This document shows, piece after piece, positions 33,900-45,277 of a stretch of 64,000 nt of DNA (its first letter is position 1; every line of letters begins with the position of its first letter). The DNA is from Melolontha melolontha (taxonomy: Eukaryota; Arthropoda; Insecta; Coleoptera; Scarabaeidae): positions 210,922,232-210,986,231 of the forward strand of contig OW285235.1 of NCBI GenBank assembly GCA_935421215.2, given 5' to 3'. The notes under the pieces were generated by a model. That model was not told where the DNA came from. It made no database searches and saw only the letters and a program-made list of their open reading frames with translations. The position numbers and the translations under genes are program-made.

Positions 33900-34722
33900 C
33901 ACGAGGAAACATTGAAAAAAACTAGAATGATCATGTTTCTAAGAAAAAATGAAATTTGTTTTATTTGACAGCTACTTTTTAATATTTTGCGAGTTGATTG
34001 CCGTGTAGTTTGTTCAATTTGCTCCAATAGTTTATTAATTATCATAATTTAAAGATTTTATGTTCACCAAAAGGTCAATTTGACTAGACAACATTTCCGG
34101 GCTATGATTTTTTTACGATTTTAAATCTTCATTAACGCCTAAACAATGTGAAGAACGGCTTAGAAATGTATAATTGGTACAATGAATTCAAACGAGATCC
34201 GTTTTTTTCTTTGTGATGAATTTAGTGAAGGGCGCCCAATAATTGCTGTTACTGATAGGAACATTTCCGTTGTTCGAACAAAGTTTGAGAAAGATAGGCG
34301 AACATATGAGGAATTTATTCGGGGAATATTGGGCATTGGTATGAGTTAAATCCAAAATATTTTAGATCCACAGTTAGACGTCAGAAAACTTGTCGATGGA
34401 TTCCACATCACCTGACTCCCGATCAAAAAGAACGATGCATTGAATGGTGCAGAAAAACTAGAAAAATTCACTCCAAAATGTGTGGAATCACTTTTACATC
34501 ATCATATGAAGCATTGGAACATTATGAAATCCTGGTGTCTGAAGCATCTCAGGAAATCCTGGTGTCTGAAGCATCTCAGGAAGAGCGGCATCAAGGACTG
34601 GTTTCATCGAATGCAAAAATGTATTGATGTCAAAGGAGAATATTTTGAAAAACAAACAAATAATTTAATTATTTCAAAAGAATTCTTGTTTGATTTTCTA
34701 AAAACTTTCAGTGTTCCCTCGT
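33900..34722 (+). mobile_element. Internally shortened DD34D mariner
   Basis: The ends are TACACGAGGAAACATTGAAA and, inverted, TATACGAGGGAACACTGAAA, similar over about 28 bp. The length of about 825 bp is too short for a complete transposase gene (1.05 kb) plus ends, so part of the interior is lost. Related copies: 61055-62110 and, more distantly, 17260-18608. Confidence 0.75.
34107..34674 (+). pseudogene. DD34D mariner transposase with central deletion
   Basis: Readable pieces include CDEFSEGRPIIAVTDRNISV, RTYEEFIRGILGIGMS and the C-terminal WFHRMQKCIDVKGEYFEKQ. The regions with all three catalytic aspartates are missing. A 27-bp in-frame tandem duplication (KSWCLKHLR written twice, about 34528-34581) precedes the C-terminus. 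Nonfunctional. Confidence 0.75.
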
Positions 34723-36899
34723 ATATACACAGCGTATATAATGCGAATATTTTACTAATAATAAAGTGAACTAAATACATATTTACATTATTACACACAA
34801 GAGGTGATCGAACTACTATCAAAGCTAATTCATAAACGAGGAGCTCACATTCTAGAGAATGCGATTAAAGTTTGCTTTATTATTTAGTTAGTCATTAGAA
34901 AGTTACTTCTTAGAAATATTATTCATATAATAAATATACGTGCATTTTTACCATATATACATATGTGTACGGATGTACTTACATTATTATTAAGTCAACA
35001 TATATCTTTTAACGCGAATAAGTATATTGAAATATGGTATAATTAAGCACACTGGAGTTTATTATAATTTGTTGTTGATAAACTTATGTTTAAAATGTTA
35101 AAAGATCTTAGGACAGATTTAAAGTTGGAGTGCTAAGTTATGATGTCATCTTGAGCGTTAGAACAATTAATTGTTTCCAAATTTTGGTAATTACTCATAG
35201 TATAATTTTAGACATAATTTCTACAATCGATAAGATAATACTGGTTTTTCTTAAAATGAGCAGATTATTAACTGGAAAATAATTAACAAATACGGATATG
35301 ATATAATTAAAATGATCTCGAACTTTCTACATACATATAAACCTACCTCTAAATTTATATAGGTGTCCTTGAAATAAAAAAACAACGTAAGAAAAATGGA
35401 AAGACGCAATTAGATAGTATACGTATCCAAAAAATTGTTAGTCAATTACACCAAAAAACGCGAACACCAAAATTCAAAACCCCCTGAAAATTAAAATACG
35501 TTCCGCCGCCTCTATGGTATGTCTATTAGAAATACGTTCTTTCTATTTACACATATGTTGCAATGTTTATGTTTATAAAAACTGTAACAGCTAACATTTC
35601 TCAGACTGGTGTCGACGTTATAAAAACCCTTCAATGGAAGAGATTTCTTTACTTACGGTTCGGTAACTTCAATACAACTACGCAGGAATATATCTGCTTG
35701 TGAATCATTTGTGGACGAAAACTTTTAGAACTGACCTAAATCACCTCCTTTTTCTTGTGTATTACGTGAATGTTTTTTTTTTGTTACGAAAAGTAACAAA
35801 ATAAAAAATTAATATGGATATAAAAAATATCGCTAGTATAAACACATACTACAATGTTTATGTTTATAGAAACGCTAGAAAATAATATTGTATATAAGTT
35901 TTGTTATGGTAAGTGTTCGATAACCTGGTATGAAAGTTAGCTTTTAAAAATTGAATGTGAATTTTAAAAAGATGATATATTAAAAGAACATGTAAGATGT
36001 ATGCTCTACGGGCATTTAACGTCCTATTTGTTAACAATCTATCTTTAATCAGAGACGTAAATATAAATTGATCGAACGTACGTAACGATCGACAACTGAA
36101 GGAAACTTAAAGCGAGCTGGACAATAACAAAACTATTCTTTTTGTTGTTGTCAGTAAACTTTAAGATATCATCTTTAATAATATAGTCTATTGCACAGTG
36201 GCGTGAAATTTTTTTTTTTATTTATCTTTGTAATTTTTTTCTCGCTTATGAGAGGGAATCTTGGGAAAATATTTTAGATATATATTCTATATAATTACAT
36301 CTTTCCATTTTTTATTGTCTTTTTATTTCGAGGACCATCCAGTATAAAGATGTAATAATATGCTAATGCAAAGATAATAAAATATGACATACAGCAATAC
36401 ATTATAATAACAATTATAAATAAAATTGCTTTATTAAAACAGTACTAAATAAATACGTTAATTTATTTGTTATGATACATTTTAGTAGTATATTGTTCTT
36501 TTTCTCAAGATATTTCGACGTTAAAATTTATTATACCATGCGTTCAAAAAAAAAAACAACTACCTCTAATGGGTCATGATTAAATGATAGTTATATCTTA
36601 ATGACAGACGGCTTTAGAAAATTGCAAGGTTAGAAAATTGTTACGTTAATAGCTAGGTTATAATCTTCATGAATAAGCGAAATTCCGTGATATCGACGAC
36701 ACTAATGGACATTAACATTTGACAATTCAGAACGGTGCAGTTAAGTTACGACATACTTAAAAATTTCATGGCCAACTCTGAGGCTGTTTTTGTTTGAACG
36801 TACGATATGTAAATATGCGTCACTGAGATTACTGTTGTCGCAGTCAAAAACAAAGAACTGCTTTTTATGTATCTAGTAAATAATCGAGTATTCTAATAG
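34723..36899. other. No gene recognised
   Basis: AT-rich spacer. Two diverged copies of AATGTTTATGTTTATA lie about 290 bp apart (near 35562 and 35853), perhaps a decayed direct repeat. 36030-36200 holds short palindromes such as AACGTACGTAACGATCG. No frame of note. Confidence 0.4.
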
Positions 36900-37189
36900 A
36901 TATAATATCCAAGATGCCAGCGACAGAATGAAGGAGAGCTACAACATCAACGCTGAGAGGGGCGGTTACCACCAAGGCGATCGCGTTTGGCTGTACAATC
37001 CACAACGTCGACGGGACCCGTCTCCAAAACTTCAAAAGAATTGAGATAGGCCATACGAGGTTTTGAAGCGGATTAAGAACGTAATATAACGCATAAGGCG
37101 AACATCTCATACTAAACCAAGAGTCGTGCATTTTAATCGATTAGCCCCATACTCTGGAGATAATAACGACGTAGTCGTGCCGATTGAGT
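36900..37189 (+). pseudogene. Gypsy-type pol, integrase C-terminal end
   Basis: The segment reads ASDRMKESYNINAERGGYHQ, GDRVWLYNPQRRRDPSPKLQ, a stop, RPYEVLKRIKNVI, a second stop, and TKPRVVHFNRLAPYSGDN. This is the tail of the integrase of insect gypsy/412-type retrotransposons, including the GDRVWLYNP and RVVHFNRLAPY boxes that bind host chromatin or DNA ends. The rest of gag-pol lies outside or is gone; sequence to the left shows nothing of it. Two stops show it is dead. Confidence 0.85.
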
Positions 37190-37423
37190 AGCCACTACAA
37201 GGAACTAACCTTCGAAGACTTCATGAAGGAGTATTCTGGTTCAAGAAAACCTCGATTTGGGATGTCCATCGAGAAGCAGCAAGACCTGTTTACTGCACTG
37301 TCAGACCATGCGTTCGCTCAAGTAGCCCAAGTCTTGCAAATGTCCAAAGAATACAAAGAGACATTCGGCAAAATGAAAGAGTTAAGGCGCAGGGACCGGC
37401 AATTGGAAAAAGTCTCCAAATAA
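37184..37423 (+). CDS. Open frame overlapping the end of gypsy pol
   Basis: A 79-codon frame overlaps the last codons of pol and ends at TAA. It has no ATG until residue 14 (DFMKEYSG), so it could be made as a frameshift extension of pol or as a downstream ORF. The predicted protein is highly charged and helical (SIEKQQDLFTALSDHAFAQV, then KMKELRRRDRQLEKVSK), like a coiled coil. It shows no membrane segment or signal peptide, so it is not an envelope gene. It is uninterrupted although pol just before it has stops. I do not recognise its family. Confidence 0.45.
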   Translation: MSSHYKELTFEDFMKEYSGSRKPRFGMSIEKQQDLFTALSDHAFAQVAQVLQMSKEYKETFGKMKELRRRDRQLEKVSK

Positions 37424-37784
37424 TAAATAAACAACAGTGCATCTTTTATTTGGTCACGAAAGAACTGTCAAGCCTGAAGCCAACCTATTGTGCTTTACGG
37501 AAGGCCATGATCAATTTGCGTGAACAAATGTTACAATAGGACATTAGGAGTACCAAAATTTGGTTCTGATTTGGTCTGGATTAGAGAATTGTAAGAAGCA
37601 TGTTAGAGGTCTTATTCCAATGTACTGATATGGAAATTATGGTCTGCAATTATCGGTCTGAATATTCCCTTCCGCCCAGACAATGACTTAAATATGACGT
37701 CACAATGTAACAAATGCCCTACCTGTAGATTTCGTCGGGGATGGCATGTTTCGGGACAGAACTTCTTCTTTAAGAAGGGGGTAA

Positions 37785-37958
37785 TGTAATGTGCATTATG
37801 CAATGACGTCACGAGCTGTACGCGTCAACACGTTCGACGCCCTTCTCGAATAAACATCAGTTGCCCGGATGCTTCTAGAAGCGCAGATCCGGAATATTCT
37901 CGAGTGCGTATATAGGCCTATTGTATAAGCGCTAGAAATGGAGGTAGATGATTATTCA
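37785..37958 (+). repeat. Gypsy-type LTR
   Basis: A polypurine tract (AAGAAGGGGG, 37772-37781) lies just upstream, and the repeat begins TGTAATGTGC and ends ATTATTCA, the TG...CA pattern of LTRs. A TATA-like box (TATATAGG) is near 37912. The length of about 174 bp is short for a gypsy LTR. It is followed by a primer-binding-site sequence, which is expected after a 5' LTR and not after a 3' LTR. Confidence 0.6.
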
Positions 37959-37960
37959 AG

Positions 37961-37970
37961 TGGCGACCGT
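37961..37970 (+). other. Primer binding site, tRNA-Arg type
   Basis: TGGCGACCGT is the primer-site core used by 412/mdg1-type gypsy elements, complementary to the 3' end of tRNA-Arg. It lies two bases after the proposed LTR end. Confidence 0.6.
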
Positions 37971-38789
37971 CACGTAAAAACATAGTTATAAATGTGAAAT
38001 AAATATTGATATATAACTGTGAAATAAATACTGTTATTAGTTATTTAGTGTTTTTAGTGTACTTTTATTATTAATAGAGTGTTTTTTAATTGCCGCTAGT
38101 TTTATTTAAACGAACCCAAAAAGGCAAGTTCATCACAATCCATATGTTACTATATAGGCCTGGTAAGAATTTATGGACGATCGATCTTTCCATACATACA
38201 ATCGACACAGTTCCCGCTTGTAATAGGCATATGTAATACGTGATGTATACGGACCTATAGTGTGTATGCTTTCTACCGACTCCCCACTCAATTTTCTTAA
38301 ACAACACTGAGTTGATTGCAGGACACCAGAATTATTATACGTCTAGTTCCGAAATTATCATGCTACCGACAGACTCGAACAATTACACTCGATCAATTAC
38401 ACAGGCCCTACTATGGTTTTTCCCTTTAAGATATAAGAAGCGTTCCCGTTCCCGATCATTTTTAATGCGCTGATTACGAGAAAAATAGTCAAAAATTCCA
38501 TCACGTCAGAATATTTTTTTATTTATCATATTAGATTTTGCCCAGAATGTCTAATTCGAAAACGGATAAAACTGTTTTAAATGAGTTCTAACTAATTGTT
38601 AATGCATTTAGTGACTCTACTAGGATAATAAATTAACATAAACATGGGTGATTTTAGCCTCATCAAATAATTACCCTATTAATACATGGATTGTTTTTCT
38701 TTTAATGAAATGTGAATATATCGAAAGTTCTCAAAGTAAAAAATAGCTGGGCAATAAATGGAAATTCAGCTTTTTTTGGAAATAATAGG
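37971..38789. other. No gene recognised; possible retroelement leader then spacer
   Basis: The first ~100 bp after the primer site are A/T-rich and contain GTGAAATAAATA twice, as a leader might. No gag frame follows. 38090-38400 has mixed composition and no signature. Confidence 0.4.
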
Positions 38790-39345
38790 CACTTGAAATT
38801 TGAGTTTTGCTACCTCCTTTATACATTAAGCTGGGTATGGTGAAACAGTTTGTAAAGGATTTAAATAAAGAAGGAGAAGGTTTCAAATATCTGTATACAA
38901 TTTTGACATCCTTACCAGACGCTAAACCGAAAGAAGGAATTTTTATAAGAATATTAATGAAGGATGAAAAATTCGATGAAATTGAGTTAGAAGCTTGAAA
39001 ACCTTTTAAGGAGGCGGTGAAAATTTTCTTAGGGAACAATAAAAACCCTGATTACAAAGAAATAGTGGCAAATATTTTGGCTTAATGGGCTGTTCTATGA
39101 GCATTAAACTTTATTTCCTGAATTCGCACATTGACTACTTTTCCGAAAACTTTAGGAGCCGTTAGCGAAGGCCATGGTGAAATATTTCACCAACATTTGA
39201 AAAAACTGGAAAAGAGGTATCAGAGAAGGTAGAATACAAACATGTTGACGAACTACTGTTGGCCACTAAGGCGAGATGAGCCAAACCAAAATATTTAAGA
39301 GAAAATCTAAAAATAGAAGCTTCCCAGAAAAAAGGACAAAGTTTC
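38790..39345 (+). pseudogene. Remnant of an arthropod repeat-associated protein
   Basis: A frame at 38807-38998 reads PLYIKLGMVKQFVKDLNKEG and KPKEGIFIRILMKDEKFDEI. After a stop come FKEAVKIFLGNNKNPDYKEI and, with further shifts, FPKTLGAVSEGHGEIFHQHL and LKKLEKRYQRR. The pattern of LGNNK followed by FPxxLGxxSExxGExFHQ is one I know from proteins found in many copies in arthropod genomes, probably carried by transposons. I cannot name the superfamily. About five breaks make it a pseudogene. Confidence 0.6.
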
Positions 39346-41274
39346 ACAAAGATAAGTGACATGTTTGTGCAATGTAAGTAATGTAAGTGATCGTTTATCA
39401 AATTGCAATAGTTTTTAGTTCCAGAATGAAATACTTTTCTAATATATACCTATTTTTTTCTAAGGTCTCTTTTTTTGCAATTTTCTTTTTAAGTCTATTC
39501 TGAAAACTCTGGACGTAATTGAGAAAAGCTGAGTACATATTCGTAATCAGCTCATCAAAATACTTCAGAATCAGTCATCGAATTCTAAAGGGAACTTGAT
39601 AACTCCAAATTTGCAGGCCTGTGTACTTAAAAATAAAATTTACTTAAATGTAATACTAACTGTATTACTTAAATGTAATAATGTTTGTTAATGAAAGGAA
39701 TTCGCAATCAGTTTAATTAGAAAAATAAACTGGAATCTTACTATAAAAATACGAATAAATAGATGAATTTCTAAAAATAAATGAAATCTATTTTTAGAAG
39801 TAAATAAATGAACATTCTAAAATTTTTTTATATTTCAAAATAAATTATAAAAATTACAAAATTAAACTGAAGTTACTTCAAAATAATGTTTTAAATAGTC
39901 AAATAATAGTCGGTAGCTGTAATAAACAAACACATTAATTCTTAAAAGTAAATCAAATTCTAAAACAAAAAGATACTTTTAAAAACCAATTATACGAGCC
40001 GAATTATACGAATGTGTGATAACATTAAAATCAACAAATAGTAAACTGGTTTAGAGAGCAAATATGACATACTAAAAGAAATAATTTAATAAATACAAAT
40101 GAAATAAGAAGGAAGAGAAATACAATTCGTAAGAAATGAAAAAAAAGTATTCTATATCAGCCAATAAAGAACAAGTTAAGGTGTAAAGTGATCCTACCTA
40201 ACTAATTAACAATAGGGTTATTACGTAGGTGTATCGTTCCCAGTGTTTTTATATTACTGGTATAACGGTCAAATAGTGCAATAGTATATAAATATATTTT
40301 AACAGGCACCTTCATATTATTTCCTGCTCGGTATACTATGCAATATTGAAATTTGTTACATTTTCTTAAAATGAAATAGTAAATTATAGACGGTAGTACG
40401 AACAGGTCATAGGTTTTATCTGTCCTGTTACGCTCTTGAGAATCATCGAATATAAATTTATTCTTTACTACAAGTACGTAAGTCTTCTGCGCGGATATTT
40501 AATGTTGTTTGAAATAACTGGTTAGATTAAATACATACTTCCTGGTCGTTTACACCGACCCGGTAAACTTATATCTATAAAATATTGTGTCTCCTAGATG
40601 CTGTCATTAACAATAAATAAATGGCCTGATGTAGTTGGGACATAATCTATATGCGATTCTATTCCATCAATTTTTGTGTTATATATTGTTTAGTTTAGAT
40701 TTTTATTACAGTATTTTACTTTAAATGTTTCAAAAACTTATAGCATTAAATAAATGTTTAAGTATTTTATTCTCAAAGTCTTTATGCTGCAAAATCAAAA
40801 TTAGAAAATATATTTTTTCAAAATTACTATTTTAACTAAAAATGAATCCTATCCTATTTTTAGCAATAATAGTATAAATTCTTAAAATAAATCGAGTACA
40901 ATTCAAAATTTATTTAAGAAAGTTTCGAATTTCTAAATGGAAACAGCAAGGAGGGATTTTTTTCCAATTTCTTTTCATTTCATTTAAATTATTAGTTTTC
41001 CATCGCACTGGTTGTTGTCCTTAAGTCATAAAATCTTCTAAATGTATTCTAGAATTACTATATATATTTATCGCTGAATAGTGCCTAAGCTATGCGAGCC
41101 TGAAGAATACATATAAATGTCTAACTGAAAATTAAAAAAGAAATTTATTCCTAATTCATCAAAAATTTTTAGGGCCAAAATGTTGTTAAAGTCCTTATCT
41201 TTGTTTATTCTGTATTTAGAAAAATACAGCGCATTCAAGTTCATTGATCATCTTAGATCTAAACATTCTCCAAA
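39346..41274. other. No gene recognised
   Basis: A 1.9-kb AT-rich spacer without frames of interest. ACTTAAATGTAATA is repeated in tandem near 39642-39670. Confidence 0.45.
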
Positions 41275-41450
41275 CAGTGTGGAGAATCTAAAGAACACGT
41301 CTGAAAATTAAACCATGCGGAGAATACAGTTGCTGCAAGGTTTAAGAGGTACTGATAAAGAAAGACTACTTGAATTTTGTGTTGAAATGTTTGGCAGAAT
41401 GGAAAACGACGGCAATTTTCTTGATCAAATTGTGTTTAAGTGATGAGTAA
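41275..41450 (+). pseudogene. Mariner-type transposase scrap (central part)
   Basis: The frame gives QLLQGLRGTDKERLLEFCVE and MFGRMENDGNFLDQIVFK, the stretch that precedes the first catalytic aspartate in DD41D-like and related mariners (usual form LQxLxxxDxxxRxxFCxxM...FLxxIxFSDE). It stops where the DE should come: the TGATGAG reads as stops. The palindrome TCTCCAAACAGTGTGGAGA lies at its left edge. Confidence 0.55.
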
Positions 41451-41787
41451 AGACCGGACGCATCAGACCGAAATTACGATGGACCATATAAATAGTCTAT
41501 AACATTGCTAAGTACATCACGCAGTTATTGAATAGCTCTATTCATTCGGTTAACCGCACATCTGTTTTTTGTCGTTGAATTATGACACCATTACTTCAAT
41601 ATTATAGTTAAATTCCTTTCTTCGTGGGAGTAGATAGAAGGGTGAGGAGTTTTAATAATTTATTTTATTTATTAGTTAATATCTTGTAAGATAAATAAAG
41701 AACGGTGAGCTAGTTTCTTTTCTTCATTGTTTTAACTGTTAATTGGAAAACGCACGGGTGGTGATACATAAAATACGAAATACATTT

Positions 41788-42453
41788 TTATTTCTTCATT
41801 TTGTAATTCACGTTGAGTAAAGGTGTATTGATATTAATCAGTGATACTTTCTCAAGGTTGTCTTCTGTAAAATCTGTTCTCTCTGAATGAAATACATCCC
41901 GATAGATAGAAAAAGTCCTTTCTACATCGCAACTGGTTATAGGTGCATACTGGAAATATTCTTTTATTTCAGCGTATTTAGCAGTTAGATTTTGAGGCAT
42001 TGTCCCCATACACAATTGCCGTAATCTTATTAAATCAGGATTTCTATTAAAAAATGCGTCTAACTTACATCCAAAGTCACTTGGAATATTTTTCAAATTA
42101 TTAATAGCCACATCGAATGTGGTTAATCTATCATTTAATTTGAGATTTTGATTTTCAAAATAAGTGATTAATTTTCGCAAATTTCCCAAGTGTTCCTAAA
42201 GAAAGTATAAGTGATTTTTTAAATTTTGAATGTGTATTAGTTCCTTGCACTCAGATATACTTCGAGCATCGTCATTTAAACATGTAACGCAATTTTGTAA
42301 ACTATCGAAATTCTCTACATAAAAACTAGTAGCTTCCAACCATGTTCCCCATCTAGTTATTACTGGAGAGGGAGGCAGTGACAAAGACGGAGGTCTTTCC
42401 CTGTAAAGAACTTTTTTAAAAGCGGATACAAGTCTATCAACTTCCGGAATAGT
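41788..42453 (-). pseudogene. hAT-like transposase, C-terminal half (left arm)
   Basis: The minus strand reads SLPPSPVITRWGTWLEATSF, the TRWGTW box of the hAT-like helical region, and then FGCKLDAFFNRNPDLIRLRQ and YAPITSCDVERTFSIYRDVF, the C-terminal dimerisation box (SxVERxFS), ending near 41788. A shift at about 42190 separates the two frames. The N-terminal zinc finger and the first catalytic aspartate are absent, so only the end of the protein was copied. Confidence 0.75.
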
Positions 42454-42499
42454 GTCTCTGATATATTCACAGATTCTGTCGAGAGCATTGTGCTACACA

Positions 42500-43262
42500 A
42501 GTAATATGCAGCATACTAGGATATGCTTGCTCAGAGACACCTTTCCGGAAGTTGATAGACTTGTATCCGCTTTTACAAATGTTTTCAGAAAACCTCTATT
42601 GAGAGTAGCTCTTTACAAGAAAAAACTTTCATTTTTATCACTGCCTCCCTCTCCAGTAATAACTAGATGGGGAACATGGTTGAAAGCTACTAGTTTTTAT
42701 GCGGAGAATATCGATAGTTTACAAAATTTCGTTACATGTTTAAATGACAATGCTCGAAGTATTTGTGAGTGCAAGGAACTAATGCAAATTCCAAATTTAA
42801 AACATCAGCTGTACTATCTTCAGGAACACTTTGGAAATTTATCAATTACTTAATTTATCAATTTACTAATCACTTATTATGAAAATCAAAATCTTAAATT
42901 AAATGATGGATTTACCACATTAGATGTGGCTATTAATAATTTGAAAAATATTCCAAGTGACTTCGAATGTGGCCTTCGGCAAAAATTAGACATACTTTTT
43001 AATAGAAATCCAGATTTAATAACATTCCGGCAATTGTATATGGGGACAATTCGTCAAAATCTAACTGCTAAATACGCTGAAATAAAATAATATTTCCAGT
43101 ATGCACCTATAACCAGTTGCAATATAGAAAGGACGTTTTCTATATACAAGGATGTATTTTCATTCAAAGAGAACAAATTTTACAGAAGAGAACCTTGAGA
43201 AAGTATTGCGAGTTAATATTAATACTCCTTTACTTGAACTACAAATTGAACAAATAAAAATG
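42500..43262 (+). pseudogene. hAT-like transposase, C-terminal half (right arm)
   Basis: This is the mirror copy of 41788-42453. FPEVDRLVSAFTNVFRKPLL and SLPPSPVITRWGTWLKATSF are in one frame up to the TAA at 42851-42853. The rest (FNRNPDLITFRQLYMGT, then YAPITSCNIERTFSIYKDVF) follows in shifted frames. The C-terminal box has DVER changed to NIER. It starts slightly further N-terminal than the left arm can be read. Confidence 0.75.
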
Positions 43263-43514
43263 TATTTCGTATTTTATAGATCACCACCCTTTTGTTTTCC
43301 AATTATATAAATAAAATAAAACTCTTTCAAAATACAAATTTTCAATAGTACGCCCGTGGGCGATGAGTCATTGGCCTCTCCTGTCTGGTTCCTAGTGATG
43401 AGGTTACCGTCATAATGTACGAATATGGGGTGATTCAAAACCATTTGAGATAGTCGAACATGTAAGTGATTTGCCTAAGCTAAATGTCTTTTGTTTTACT
43501 CAAGTGTACGGTTG

Positions 43515-43942
43515 ATTCTTTCTCATCGAAAAGGATGTAATTGGGGTCACTTATCTTGATATGTTGGAAAATTATCGAATGCAACAATTGCAGGAAAACA
43601 TGAACAACAGTTTATTTTTCAACACATGGTGCATGTCCGTATTTCCCTGATAAGGTTGCATCTTACTTCAGTCGCACGAGAACCTGAAATAGATATAGTG
43701 GAAAAACAGCTTGTCTGCCGAGATCGTCTGATCTGACTCTTTGGACTTCTGTGTGTGGGACTACGTTAAAGACAAAGTTTATGTTCCACCGCTTCCTGCA
43801 AATCCAAAAGAATTGCGAGTTGGATAACAGAAGTAATTGCAACCATTGACCATGCTATGATACGTAAAATTTGGCACGAATTCATTTACAGATTAAATAT
43901 ATGCTGCGTTAGAAGGGGAAGTCACATTAAACATTTATAAAT
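43515..43942 (+). pseudogene. Mariner-type transposase, C-terminal fragment
   Basis: FFIEKDVIGVTYLDMLENYR and QQLQENMNNSLFF correspond to the stretch before the second catalytic region of a long-spacer mariner family. LDFCVWDYVKDKVYVPPLPA and NPKELRVG follow the third aspartate. The catalytic core between them is scrambled or lost. GACCCTGTATA near 44055 may be the outer end. It is too decayed to assign more closely. Confidence 0.6.
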
Positions 43943-45277
43943 GAAACTCGAATTTCTGCTGAATTGTTTGTTTTATTATTCAATGTAATAAAAATTATAC
44001 TTTCTTCATAATTAAATGTTATTTTTGTAACTTCTGTCTACTAATTTAAGAAGACCCTGTATAACATAATACACAATTTCATTTACTTTTAGAAGCAAAC
44101 TGCATACAGTTAATATCCATAAACTACGGTAAGGTTTAACAGGGCTTCACGACATATTCCAAACTAAGTGAAAATTATTCACATTCAAATGAATGGATGT
44201 CAGTTTTCCTGTCGCCGGCTCGACACATATGCTCGAGTTCGAGTTTTCATGGCAAATCGCTTCCACCAAAACGCAACAAAATCATTATTGAATCGATTAA
44301 CGAGACATCTGCCGTTTATTAAGTAAATATCCGGTTTTAAGTTTATACTTCGTTTGACAGATTAAACTAAATAGTAATTTAAGTTACTTAAGAAAGCACG
44401 TATAGATACATACGCACAAGTCATGCAATAAAACAATAAATAACTGAGCATTTATTTTCTGCTAAACAGAACAAACTGTCAGACGAGACGGATGTGTACA
44501 GCAACGTTATTCATTATACAAGTAAAAGCAGTATATACCTTAGTCAACTTAAGCAGGTGTAAGTAATTTTCAATAATATAAAAATAATAAAGTCACTAAT
44601 GTATTAGCGCATTTTACGTTTTACACATCTTTATAATGTAACTATAAATGCAATTTAAATAACGATTTTGTTACAACTGTATAGTTAAAGATCGGCTACT
44701 TATAATAATTTACTATCAAATATTTGAAAAATATTAATTACTAGGCTTCGGCATTTTCATTAACTCATATGGAAATGCATATTTTAGTTGTTGTTATGTA
44801 TAAGTAGATATTTTGATTATAAATGCATAGTTGACCTTTTTTTCAGCAAAGTATTATTTTAAAACATTCTCTGATTTCATATAAATACTTAATGTTCTTG
44901 TTAATATAATTACACTTTTGCAAATTCTGTTTGTATCTCTACTGGTTAGTATTTCTCAAAACTTTTTACTACTGAGACATTTCACATACTTTTTAAATAA
45001 CACCAATTATCTGAATACCAAACGCAAACAGACACCTTATAGCAGGCAATTAAATAACCTTCTAAACCATTGAATAGTTAGGTGAAGTGAATAGCAATTT
45101 AAAGCAGCCAACACAATAGTTAGTGTTTTGAAAATATTAATACTTGGAAATATTAAGAGAATTACCGAGGACTACCCCGGCAATTGAATAATGAAAAATA
45201 AATATAGCGGGGATTTCCTTAATTTTACCAGGTGTATTAGTTGTGTACCAGTTACAACAGTAGTAACATTCATCAAG
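43943..45277. other. No gene recognised
   Basis: AT-rich spacer, no frame over 60 codons and no clear repeat. Confidence 0.45.

Larger units (their letters stand above)
41741..43304. repeat. Large head-to-head inverted duplication of a hAT-like fragment
   Basis: The left arm (41741-42460) and right arm (about 42533-43304) are inverted copies separated by about 70 bp. Outer ends match along GGAAAACGCACGGGTGGTGA against its mirror near 43275-43304; inner ends match along GAAGTTGATAGACTTGTATC. The arms differ by scattered substitutions and small indels, so the duplication is not recent. Confidence 0.85.
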
